NCBI GenBank assembly: GCA_900550065.1
Contig: URQR01000065.1
Span: forward strand, 1 to 9,907
Source: an uncultured Eubacteriales bacterium
Lineage (GTDB): Bacteria; Bacillota; Clostridia; UBA1381; UMGS1253
DNA length: 9,907 nt
Direction of reading: 5' to 3'
The translations under genes and the position numbers were made by a program. Below the pieces are notes generated by a model. It saw only the letters and a list, made by a program, of their open reading frames with translations. It was not told the DNA's origin and made no database searches. Each line of letters starts with the position of its first letter. Positions within the stretch are counted from its first letter, which is position 1. Of this stretch, positions 1 through 6,988 are shown one piece after another.

Positions 1-866
1 TTGCTCACATAGAAATGGAGCGTCTCACCCATCAGGTCGCAGGTGCCATCCGTACGGAAGGTGGCGGTCTTGCCGGTGGTGGAGGTCCATTCGCCCAGAA
101 TCAGATAGGCTCGCCGTTCCAGCTTGCTTTCAGCCGTATCGCGGTAGTCACCCACGCGCTGGTAATAGGGCAGGGCTTCATAGGGCTTGCCCTCACGGTA
201 CAGCTGCTCCGCGTACTGATAGCAGGCCTCATTGTAGATTTCCGGCAGATCGGCGTAACTGCCTGTGAGGTCATCCATGGAGAACCCCTCCAGGGCGGCG
301 ATCACCGCGGGATAGTCCTGCTGCTCCATGGCATCACGAGCGGTCTGCGCAACGTTGCCAAAGTAGGTTTCGTAGCAGGACTCGCTCTGTTCAGCGGCGT
401 CGCGGTAGTCGCCCAGGGCCTCGAAGGCAGCACCCGCGGCGGTCAGGTCGCCCGCGTCGCGCAGCTGCTCGGCCTGGGTGTACAGACAGGCGTTGTAGCG
501 CTCCTGTGCCTCCTCGCTGTCCTCAATGGCCGCGTACACCTCTGCCGCCGCCGCGTAATCACCCGCCGCCTCCAGTTCGGCGCCATGATGCAGCTGGATG
601 GAGATCATCTCGGCCTTGGCGCGGTCGCTGTCGGGCAGTTCCGCCAGCACTTCCGCCGCGCCCTGGGTATCTCCCGCCGCCTTTAACGCAAGGGCCTGCT
701 GATAGGCCGCCTCCTCAAACATGGCGGGGCTGTCCTGATAATTTCCCAGGGCCTCGAAACCGGAGATTGCCGTGGCATAGTCCCCCGCCGCGAGCGCCGC
801 GCCGGGAACGAGACCGACCAGCATGGCAAGCGACAGAAGGCCTGCCAAAAGCTTCTTTCCTCTCAT
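1..866 (-). CDS. Secreted TPR-like repeat protein (partial, C-terminus beyond left edge)
   Basis: The minus strand is open from an ATG at 866 to the window edge, giving 288 complete codons with no stop. An AAGGAG ribosome binding site lies at 877-882, 10 nt upstream. Residues 1-27 form a signal peptide (MRGKKLLAGLLSLAMLVGL, then cleavage near ALA-AG). About six degenerate repeats of roughly 37 residues follow, built on the pattern AAGDY..AA..F.ALGDY.DA (for example AGDYATAISGFEALGNYQDS near 28-47 and DAGDLTAAGAAFEALGDYRD near 137-156). This is TPR/SEL1-like helical repeat architecture. The last visible residues (GEWTSTTGKTATFRTDGTCD) look like the start of a small beta domain. Such proteins are usually extracytoplasmic scaffolds; no enzymatic motif is visible. 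It is transcribed separately from the export operon, and its GC content and GCC/CTG/GAG-rich codon use differ from that operon. Specific function unknown. Confidence 0.85.
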   Translation of the reverse strand, partial: MRGKKLLAGLLSLAMLVGLVPGAALAAGDYATAISGFEALGNYQDSPAMFEEAAYQQALALKAAGDTQGAAEVLAELPDSDRAKAEMISIQLHHGAELEAAGDYAAAAEVYAAIEDSEEAQERYNACLYTQAEQLRDAGDLTAAGAAFEALGDYRDAAEQSESCYETYFGNVAQTARDAMEQQDYPAVIAALEGFSMDDLTGSYADLPEIYNEACYQYAEQLYREGKPYEALPYYQRVGDYRDTAESKLERRAYLILGEWTSTTGKTATFRTDGTCDLMGETLHFYVS

Positions 867-974
867 TTTCCGTTCTCTCCTTATGTATGTATTTGGGCTT
901 TAAAGGGAACCCACCCTTATTACACATAATATGTAGTATATATAAAGCCAAATGCGAGCAATAAATACACATAC

Positions 975-1003
975 ATTATACCACCTTTTCACTACAATTT
1001 CCA
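975..1003 (-). promoter_or_regulatory. Extended -10 promoter for the TPR-like gene
   Basis: Read on the minus strand, TGGAAA (998-1003) is followed after 17 nt by a perfect TATAAT (975-980). The TATAAT is preceded by TGG, giving the extended -10 form TGnTATAAT. Transcription would start near 968, leaving a 5' leader of about 100 nt. That leader holds only a weak 5-bp hairpin (AAGGG/CCCTT at 903-918). No riboswitch-like structure was recognised. Confidence 0.7.
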
Positions 1004-1080
1004 TACTAAAATATGAACATGGTGCAAAAAGGAACTATGCGTATATAATGCGCTTCATATTATTATATTTTGAAAAGTAT

Positions 1081-1111
1081 AAAAAAACACACAGGTGCAC
1101 CTGTGTGTTTT
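1081..1111 (-). terminator. Rho-independent terminator of the export operon
   Basis: A perfect 14-bp self-complementary stem (1084-1097 with 1098-1111, centred on GTGCAC) starts 6 nt after the stop codon of the SLH gene. On the minus strand it runs into seven T residues (1081-1087), as expected for an intrinsic terminator. On the plus strand only four T residues follow and no gene lies upstream, so it probably works in one direction. Confidence 0.85.
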
Positions 1112-1116
1112 AAGTA

Positions 1117-3393
1117 TCAATGATTTTTTGCGGTAAAGATGATGACGCGTACCTGTCCTCCATTGGTCAGTACTCGGTCAATATACAGATTCATTGAGGT
1201 TATTTCATAGCTGCTCAGGTCCTCTATTGAAACAAGATTATATGTATAATCGCGTGTGCGCAGGTAGATGGATACATCCTTTGCGAGCGGATAGTTTGTA
1301 TCGCCGAGCTGTACCTTTTCGTGGTCAATATGCTGAAAGGAATCGTTCGTGACAATATGTCTCAGCGGCATGATTTTCAAAAGTTGATTATTTTGAATCC
1401 TTGCCATCACCGGCTGTCCCTTGCCCGGTCGTGCGACAAATCCAGCGTTATAGGTGCTTACTGTACCGCCAACATCAATCTGATAGGTCGAACTCGAGCT
1501 GAGCTTTTCTACCTTTGTTACGACGCCGAATTGGTACCCGCTCAGCAGGATATCGTCGAGCACAAGGAAGGAGATACAGCCGTTTTCATCGAGCTGCGCG
1601 TGCAGTACGTCATATTTATGGACTGTATTTTGCGGCAGGTCGCCAAGCTCAATAACGCTTGCGACGGCGTTTGGCGTTTCGTTGACAGCCGGCGCGTACT
1701 CAAGGTCGATGATTGTACAGTTGGAAGCGAGAAAATATTCGCCGATTTTATTGTGCACTACATCCACATAGCCGCTAATTTGCTGTGATTTTACGGATTT
1801 TGGTTTCATAACGCCGTTTTCATCAAATGTATAGTGGAGCACTTTCCCGCGCGACTCGGTGTAATCTTTATCCACTTTAAAGATTTGTTCGTTTCCGTCC
1901 GCGCCGAGGAAGGTCGCGTAGTTGTACTTTGTGCCGTCCTCTATCTTGTCACTGCACGAGAGCAGTACGCCGTAGTCGCGATCAGTGGAATCGCGCTGTG
2001 CGCCGACTGCGCCGGCAATTTTACCGTCTTTGCCGAGCAGGACTGTTACATAGGTATGAAACGCGAACGCGCCCGCACTGTCGTCGAACAGGCCCGCCGC
2101 CTGCTGTGTCTCGAGCTCGTACGTTTTTCCCGATATTTGTACGCTTGTAACCGCGGCCTTGTTTGGAAACGCTTTTTCATAGATACCGGAGGCTGTGTCG
2201 CAGTAAGCGTACAGCGTATGGAGCGCGCTGTCGTAGTATAACACGTCGTAGATGGCAAGGTCGGCAAAGCTTGCTTCGCGCCCGTCGCGGATGACGCGCA
2301 GCGCGCCGTCATTCCGGCACAGAGCGGTTTTGTCAGCCTCTGTGTAGACGGCCACAGGGCCGGTGAGCTCGTGCCGGGTTAAGATTGCGTACGCATAATT
2401 TCCGGCGTTGTCGGTATAAAGGTCGAGCACCGAGCCGGATTTGAGCTCGCTTTTCAGCGACGCAAAGTTCGACTTTTTTGCTTCATAATAAATCAGCGAT
2501 GCATCGTCTAACGTAAGTGTTGTTTTCTGCCCGTTTTCACGGCAGGTAATCTGGCTGCCGAAGACGCTTTCGACGGCGAGCTGTCTGTGCTGTTTGGAGA
2601 TCGGGTAGACGCCCGCAATTTTGCCGTCTTTGTCTAAGACGAGCTTTGCCGACGCGCCGGTGTTGGAAAACGCCTCTGCACAGACGCTTTTATATGTGCC
2701 GATCGAGGTCGCTACCTCGTCGGTGAGCAGCTCTTTATATTCCTTGTTCGTGGCGAGCAGGACACATTCGTCTGTAACGCTGTAGTCAAGTTTTGTAATC
2801 AGCTTTTCTTTTTTTGTCCCCGTGCTGTTTCTATCACACAGTAGGGCGCGGTCGAGCAGAAGCGCGACATTTTTGCGGTCAATCTGCTCCTCCGCCGTAA
2901 AGGAAAGCCCCTCCGTCAGGCCGAGCGCTGCCGCCTTTTCAATATAAGCGGCGGGATAGCGGTTGCCTATCTCAGCTGTACCGTAGCCTAACAGCCGCAG
3001 TAAAATTGTGACAGTTTCTGCATAGGTTAGCTGCGCCTCCGGACGGAAGCTGCCGTCCGGATAGCCGAAAATCAGCTTTTGCTGCGCCGCGCTGTTAATG
3101 TAGCTGTTGGCCCAGTAGCCCTCCGGCGTATCGGAAAACAGGCCGCCGCCCGACAGAGACAGGTCGGCGTTTGAGACAACGGTCGCAATTTTCGCCAGCT
3201 CAGCGCGCGTCAACGCGTCGTCCGGCGCAAACTGCCCGTCTGCTTTTCCGTTTAGAATGCCGTATTCATACAAATGCGTGATTGCCTGTGCATAAGGTCC
3301 GGCCTCGTCTACGTCGTTAAACGCCGCCTGCACATTGACCGGAAGCATAAGGCACAGGCTCAAAAGGAAACATAAAAACCGTTTTTGCTTCAC
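1117..3393 (-). CDS. SLH-domain cell-surface protein with a large beta-rich C-terminal region
   Basis: A 758-residue exported protein. The start is GTG at 3393, supported by GGAGGT at 3402-3407. Its first bases overlap the adaptor stop as GTGA, so the two genes are probably translationally coupled. Residues 1-23 are a signal peptide ending VQA-AF. SLH repeat 1 spans about 25-70 (FNDV...GQFAPDDALTRAELAKI). SLH repeat 2 spans about 86-137 (FSDTPEGYW...YPDGSFRPEAQLTYAE). A degenerate third copy lies at about 145-185. SLH domains bind secondary cell-wall polymers, so the protein should sit on the wall or S-layer. The remaining ~560 residues match no fold I recognise. They contain repeated beta-hairpin-like units with a D-x-x-G turn (LDKDGKIAG near 253-261, LGKDGKIAG near 453-461, and KYDVLHAQLDENG near 593-605). 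As last gene of the operon it is probably the wall-side partner of the exporter; this role is inferred from position. Confidence 0.85.
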   Translation of the reverse strand: MKQKRFLCFLLSLCLMLPVNVQAAFNDVDEAGPYAQAITHLYEYGILNGKADGQFAPDDALTRAELAKIATVVSNADLSLSGGGLFSDTPEGYWANSYINSAAQQKLIFGYPDGSFRPEAQLTYAETVTILLRLLGYGTAEIGNRYPAAYIEKAAALGLTEGLSFTAEEQIDRKNVALLLDRALLCDRNSTGTKKEKLITKLDYSVTDECVLLATNKEYKELLTDEVATSIGTYKSVCAEAFSNTGASAKLVLDKDGKIAGVYPISKQHRQLAVESVFGSQITCRENGQKTTLTLDDASLIYYEAKKSNFASLKSELKSGSVLDLYTDNAGNYAYAILTRHELTGPVAVYTEADKTALCRNDGALRVIRDGREASFADLAIYDVLYYDSALHTLYAYCDTASGIYEKAFPNKAAVTSVQISGKTYELETQQAAGLFDDSAGAFAFHTYVTVLLGKDGKIAGAVGAQRDSTDRDYGVLLSCSDKIEDGTKYNYATFLGADGNEQIFKVDKDYTESRGKVLHYTFDENGVMKPKSVKSQQISGYVDVVHNKIGEYFLASNCTIIDLEYAPAVNETPNAVASVIELGDLPQNTVHKYDVLHAQLDENGCISFLVLDDILLSGYQFGVVTKVEKLSSSSTYQIDVGGTVSTYNAGFVARPGKGQPVMARIQNNQLLKIMPLRHIVTNDSFQHIDHEKVQLGDTNYPLAKDVSIYLRTRDYTYNLVSIEDLSSYEITSMNLYIDRVLTNGGQVRVIIFTAKNH

Positions 3394-4688
3394 TGTGCAC
3401 CACCTCCAAAGGTTACGCTGGCGGGCGTGTTTGGCTCGATACCGCCCGCATTGGGGATATAAATCGTTACAGGGTACGTTTTGCCGGAGCCGTTAATCGC
3501 GCCCTCGCGTACAATTTTTTGAATCGTACCGGACACGGTGCTCGACTGCGCGCCGGCAAGGTCAACACTCACCTGCGCGCCCTCTGTCAGCGCTTGCATC
3601 GTTTGTTCGCTGACGTTGACGGTGAGCGTAAATGCGCTTACGTCGGCGATAGTCATGATACTTTCACTGCTTGAGCTGATTGTGTCGTGTACGCTTTTGC
3701 TTTTTGCCGTGACTGTGCCGCCTGCGGGCGCGTACACGAAAAGGTCGGCGTAATCGTTTTCAAGCCGCGCAAGCTTAATATTTAAGTCGCTTTTGTCGAG
3801 CACGGCGCGGTCGTAAGCTGCGCGCAGGCTGCTGTTGTCAATCGTCAGAATACGCTGCCCCTTTTGTACATACTGTCCGTCCTGCACAAAAATATTTGCT
3901 GCGTTGCCGCTGCCGCGGCTAACGACGGAGGACGACTGCGCACCCTCTAATACGCCCGCCACAGGGGACGACACCGTCCCACTGTCCGTCTCCACCGCTG
4001 CGTCAACGGATAGCCCCGCCGACAGGCCGCCGGGGTTAGAGATTGTAATTTCTACATTATATAGCACGCTGCCGCCGATAGAAGCGGTTTTTGCGTCGTA
4101 GATACGCGATACCGTGCCGGAAACGGAGGCCATCATGTCTGCGCTGGTGATGGTTGCCGCGTTGCCGGTGCGGATTTTTGCCTTTTGTGCCTCGTTGAAC
4201 GGAACCTTTGCGACCAGTCTGCTCTCGTCTACGATATCGCCGATTTTGCTCGCGTTCACCCGTTCGCCGGTTTTTAGCGTAAAGTTGTGCAGGATACCGC
4301 TTGCGGGGGCGTAAACCGTTAAATTGTCGAGATTTTCCTGCGCGGTGGAGAGCGCAATGTTTGACTTTGCAATTGCATTTTTTGTTGTCGCAATTGTATC
4401 GGACAGGCCGTTGTCATCGATTTGGTAGAGAAGCGTACCCGCCGAAACCGTATCGCCCACCTCATAAGGGCAGCTTATGATTTCACCTTTGCCGCTGGGG
4501 ATGACTTTTGCTTCACTGACGGGCTTGAGCGTTCCTAAATATGTATTCTGCGCCGCCTCCTGTGCCGGACTCTCTGTCGGCTGTGCCGTCTGCTGTGTAT
4601 CGTCGCTGCCGCAGCCTGATACGAGCATTGCAAGTATGGTAACAGCCGCAATCAGGCCGATCATTTTTTTTGTATTTGTCTGATTCAT
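3390..4688 (-). CDS. Lipoprotein membrane-fusion adaptor with two tandem HlyD-like modules
   Basis: A 432-residue protein resembling periplasmic adaptor subunits of RND, MacB and HlyD-type exporters. The start is ATG 4688 with GGGAGGT at 4696-4702. Residues 10-26 are a hydrophobic signal with lipobox V-S-G-C, so Cys26 should be lipidated and tether the protein to the outer face of the membrane. Module 1 has a barrel-sandwich half near 50-92, a short helical hairpin near 93-120, the returning strand LTVYAPASGIL (123-133) and a beta-barrel to about 235. Module 2 repeats the order: SSPVAGVLEGA near 240-250, a hairpin near 284-312, LFVYAPAGGTV (316-326), then SFTLTVNV-type barrel strands to the C-terminus. 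Ordinary adaptors have one such module. Its place beside an MMPL pump suggests that it couples the pump to extracytoplasmic partners. It ends in a 4-bp overlap with the SLH gene. The family call is firm; the partner assignment is inferred. Confidence 0.85.
   Translation of the reverse strand: MNQTNTKKMIGLIAAVTILAMLVSGCGSDDTQQTAQPTESPAQEAAQNTYLGTLKPVSEAKVIPSGKGEIISCPYEVGDTVSAGTLLYQIDDNGLSDTIATTKNAIAKSNIALSTAQENLDNLTVYAPASGILHNFTLKTGERVNASKIGDIVDESRLVAKVPFNEAQKAKIRTGNAATITSADMMASVSGTVSRIYDAKTASIGGSVLYNVEITISNPGGLSAGLSVDAAVETDSGTVSSPVAGVLEGAQSSSVVSRGSGNAANIFVQDGQYVQKGQRILTIDNSSLRAAYDRAVLDKSDLNIKLARLENDYADLFVYAPAGGTVTAKSKSVHDTISSSSESIMTIADVSAFTLTVNVSEQTMQALTEGAQVSVDLAGAQSSTVSGTIQKIVREGAINGSGKTYPVTIYIPNAGGIEPNTPASVTFGGGAQ
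3402..3407 (-). promoter_or_regulatory. Ribosome binding site fixing a GTG start
   Basis: GGAGGT lies 8 nt upstream of GTG at 3393, inside the last codons of the adaptor gene. It favours this non-ATG start, which yields a complete signal peptide. Confidence 0.75.
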
Positions 4689-4695
4689 ATGATAT

Positions 4696-4702
4696 ACCTC
4701 CC
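4696..4702 (-). promoter_or_regulatory. Ribosome binding site deciding the adaptor start
   Basis: GGGAGGT lies 7 nt before ATG 4688. It marks that codon as the start rather than the in-frame GTG at 4739, which would add 17 non-signal residues in front of the lipoprotein signal. Confidence 0.8.
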
Positions 4703-4720
4703 AAGTACAAATGAAATATG

Positions 4721-4746
4721 AAAAAAGCGCGCTCCGCACAAGCGGA
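4721..4746 (-). promoter_or_regulatory. Attenuator-like small hairpin followed by T-run
   Basis: On the minus strand, TCCGC-TTGT-GCGGA (4733-4746) is followed by the self-complementary AGCGCGCT and six T residues (4721-4726), about 20 nt upstream of the adaptor ribosome binding site. The 5-bp stem is weak and does not touch the T-run directly. Partial termination or attenuation inside the operon is possible but unproven. Confidence 0.35.
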
Positions 4747-4767
4747 TATCGGCATTGAGGGCCGATA
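4747..4767 (-). repeat. 7-bp inverted repeat in the intra-operon spacer
   Basis: TATCGGC (4747-4753) and GCCGATA (4761-4767) are perfectly complementary around a 7-nt loop. The hairpin abuts the one at 4733-4746 and is the middle of three consecutive hairpins between the heptad-repeat gene and the adaptor gene. Confidence 0.55.
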
Positions 4768-4781
4768 AGCGATTTTTTGAT

Positions 4782-4816
4782 CGTAAACAGCGCAAATATA
4801 CTTTGCGCTGTTTACG
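4782..4816 (-). other. Strong 15-bp stem-loop directly after the heptad-repeat gene stop codon
   Basis: CGTAAACAGCGCAAA (4782-4796) pairs perfectly with TTTGCGCTGTTTACG (4802-4816) around a 5-nt loop. The stem begins at the base after the TAA of the upstream gene. Reading on, the minus strand continues ATCAAAAAATCG, so there is no T-run and a canonical intrinsic terminator is unlikely. A stem like this inside an operon commonly stabilises the upstream mRNA or marks a processing point, changing the ratio of upstream to downstream gene products. Confidence 0.7.
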
Positions 4817-6988
4817 TTACTTACCTCCCCTGAACAAATCGAGGAATTTTTCCCACAGGCTCTTTTCCTTCACAGCTTCCGGCAGTGTTTCCTGTTCCTC
4901 TGCCTCAATCGCAGGTGTTTTTACGACGAATTGAACGCTGTTTGGCGTCACGATACCCGGCGCGGCGAAGGAGACCACCTGCGCGTTTTCGCTCATGCTA
5001 ATAAGGCTGCTTAGGTCGCCGCCCGCCGGCAATGCGCTCGTAAACGCGTTCTCGCCAGCGTCCATCTGGTCGACGCCATTATAGAGCAGGCCCGCACCAC
5101 GGTCTAACGCGCTAATACTGTCGGTCAGCGTGTTCATAGATGAGAGCAGACCGTCCGTTCCGCCCTGTAAGGTGTCAAACCCGTTTTTCAGACTGTTCGC
5201 GCCGGTTTCCAATTCAAAAATTCCGTTATCGATTGCGATATAATTGTTTGCAAGCTGCCCTACGCCGTCGGCATAGGAGGAAAAACCGCTTTCCAGCTCG
5301 TTTGTCCCGGCGCATAGCGCCTGTGCCCCTTCAATCAGCGCCAGTGAGCCGCTGCCAAACTCAAACGCCGCATCGTATACGCCGGAGACCTTACCCACTC
5401 CGGCATAAAGGGTGTCAAAGCCCGTATTGAGCGTCTTCATATTTGTGCAAAGTGTCTGTGCTCCTTCAGCCATTTGTACGGCCGCACCGCCGAAGGAATT
5501 TGCGGCGGCGTAGAGCGAGTTTACGCCGGCTTGTGCGGTGTAGACGCCGTCCGCAACCTGCGCGGCGCCGCCCGCCACACCGGCAAGACCGCTATTAATA
5601 CCATTGGTGAGCGCTTGCAGCGCCCCGATTTGCTGTAAATACGGCGCAAGGTTCGGGTCGTTTTTCGCGGCCTCTGCCAGCGCGTTTACAAGCGCGGCCT
5701 GTTGGCTGCCGGCGGCTTGTACGCTGCCGATGCCGGCTTGCAGTGTCGAAACGCCCGTGGACAGGGGCGACAGGTCGGTGTTTGCGCTTTGCAGCGCATT
5801 CATACCGGAAACGATTGTGCCGCTGTTGCCCGCCATGGTGTTGAGACCGGTTTCAATCTGTTTATAACCAGAGCGGAGCGTTTGCGCGCCGCTTTCCAGC
5901 TCGGTAATCGCACTTTTGCTCTTTTCCAGCTCGGTAAGTCCGGCCCGTACCGTCTGTTTGTTTTTCGTCATTTCATACAGGCCGCCGCTAACTTGGCTGA
6001 TGCCCTTCGAAATTGCGTATGAATTTGCGTCCAGCTCGGACAAGCCGTTGCGTACCTGCGTGCTTCCGGCGCTGAGAAAGCTCGCGCCTTCGTGCAAAGC
6101 GTCAATGCCGCTTCCAAACTCGTTGAGCGCGGAAAGGACGAGCGGGGACGCCTGCGACAGGCTCTGCGCCCCTGTATTTAGCATGGAGAGCCCCTCTGCA
6201 AGGTCAGATGCACCATTTTTAAGTTGGCCTGTGCCGTCAATGAGCGCGCTGATATTCGAGGTGATGTCGGAAATACCGAGTTTTACATTGTCGATGTTGC
6301 TAAGGATGCCGTCAGAGACCTTGACCATCGCAATTGTGATTGCGTCCATCTCAAAATTTTGTGCATCCATTGTAATCGTATAGGTTTTACTCATGGACGG
6401 CAACACCATCAGCGTCATTTGGCGCGTGGAACCGACGTTTGCCCCCATCGCATCTGGCGCGTTGATGTTTTTGCATGTTTCCGTATTGACCGCGACGGTA
6501 ATCTGCGCCATATAATTTTCCTTATAATAGGAATCTGCGTTCTCATTTGCCTGCGCGTCGATTGTGATGCCGACGCTGCCGGACGCACCCGCGAGCGCCT
6601 CCGCTGTGACGGGCTTTCCGTCTAAGGTGTAGCTGATTTTAAAATCCCACGGAAGGGCCGCGTTCGTCAGCTCGCCCTGATAATAAAAGCGGTCGGAGTT
6701 TTCGTCCACGTCCCACTCAATGAACCCGTTTTTTACGACGGGCTTTGCCGTCGAGGATAAATTTTTAATGTTCTTATAGTTGCCGTAGTCGATTAGCTTT
6801 TTATTACCCGATACGGTAAAAGAATTTACAACAATTGTGTTTTGGACGCTACCGTCGTAATTAAGATTTACATAGACGGTCTCGTCCTTGATGCTGCCCG
6901 CATCCGCGGCAAATCCTGTCTGGCACAGCGTAAACAGCGCGGCAAGCAGCAGGCATGCGCTTTTTTTGAATAATCGCTTACTTCGCAT
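4817..6988 (-). CDS. Exported XXXLXXG heptad-repeat protein (YhgE/Pip-like repeats, no membrane domain)
   Basis: A 723-residue protein. The start is ATG 6988 with AAGGAGG at 6998-7004. The gene overlaps the transporter end by 11 bp, so coupling is likely. Residues 1-28 are a signal peptide ending GFAA. Residues ~30-225 are beta-rich (ETVYVNLNYDGSVQNTIVV onward). Residues ~240-645 carry dozens of heptads with Leu and Gly three apart, for example LKNGASDLAEGLSMLNTG near 256-273 and LIEGAQALCAGTNELESG near 551-568. Similar repeats occur in the extracytoplasmic part of YhgE/Pip proteins and are predicted to form long helical or coiled structures. Those relatives have flanking membrane segments. 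Here, apart from the signal peptide, none is visible; the end is a short amphipathic stretch (SLWEKFLDLFRGGK). Probably a secreted or periplasm-like partner of the adjacent MMPL pump. Molecular role unknown. Confidence 0.85.
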   Translation of the reverse strand: MRSKRLFKKSACLLLAALFTLCQTGFAADAGSIKDETVYVNLNYDGSVQNTIVVNSFTVSGNKKLIDYGNYKNIKNLSSTAKPVVKNGFIEWDVDENSDRFYYQGELTNAALPWDFKISYTLDGKPVTAEALAGASGSVGITIDAQANENADSYYKENYMAQITVAVNTETCKNINAPDAMGANVGSTRQMTLMVLPSMSKTYTITMDAQNFEMDAITIAMVKVSDGILSNIDNVKLGISDITSNISALIDGTGQLKNGASDLAEGLSMLNTGAQSLSQASPLVLSALNEFGSGIDALHEGASFLSAGSTQVRNGLSELDANSYAISKGISQVSGGLYEMTKNKQTVRAGLTELEKSKSAITELESGAQTLRSGYKQIETGLNTMAGNSGTIVSGMNALQSANTDLSPLSTGVSTLQAGIGSVQAAGSQQAALVNALAEAAKNDPNLAPYLQQIGALQALTNGINSGLAGVAGGAAQVADGVYTAQAGVNSLYAAANSFGGAAVQMAEGAQTLCTNMKTLNTGFDTLYAGVGKVSGVYDAAFEFGSGSLALIEGAQALCAGTNELESGFSSYADGVGQLANNYIAIDNGIFELETGANSLKNGFDTLQGGTDGLLSSMNTLTDSISALDRGAGLLYNGVDQMDAGENAFTSALPAGGDLSSLISMSENAQVVSFAAPGIVTPNSVQFVVKTPAIEAEEQETLPEAVKEKSLWEKFLDLFRGGK

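Larger units (their letters stand above)
867..1116. other. AT-rich intergenic region between TPR-like gene and SLH gene
   Basis: This 250-nt spacer holds the TPR gene leader and promoter (867-1003) and the terminator of the export operon (1081-1111). Between them, 1004-1080 is AT-rich and contains an ATGCG-TATATA-ATGCG direct repeat (1037-1052) of unknown meaning. No convincing gene or RNA gene is visible. Confidence 0.6.

Noticed and set aside
15..686. Long plus-strand open frame opposite the TPR-like gene
   Set aside because: It is antisense to a minus-strand frame with a ribosome binding site, signal peptide and coherent repeats. Its own product is low-complexity with no recognisable motif.
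715..972. Minus-strand 85-codon frame overlapping the TPR gene start
   Set aside because: Its ATG lies upstream of the predicted transcription start, it lacks a ribosome binding site, and its product becomes an out-of-frame reading of the TPR gene.
1321..2241. Plus-strand frames opposite the SLH gene
   Set aside because: They have no ribosome binding site or promoter and are antisense to a well-supported SLH protein.
4686..4739. Upstream GTG start (4739) for the adaptor
   Set aside because: It would put 17 extra residues before the lipoprotein signal and lies just before the T-run hairpin. ATG 4688 has a near-consensus ribosome binding site.
4782..4816. Intrinsic terminator at the strong stem-loop
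   Set aside because: The minus strand continues ATCAAAAAATCG after the stem with no T-run, and the operon appears to continue. It is kept as a stem-loop of unknown role.
5000..6270. Possible CRISPR or tandem DNA repeat array
   Set aside because: The periodicity is at protein level (LxxG heptads within one continuous reading frame). The DNA copies are not identical and there are no spacers.
5140..6625. Several plus-strand frames opposite the heptad-repeat gene
   Set aside because: They are by-products of repetitive antisense sequence; the products have no domain and no initiation signals.
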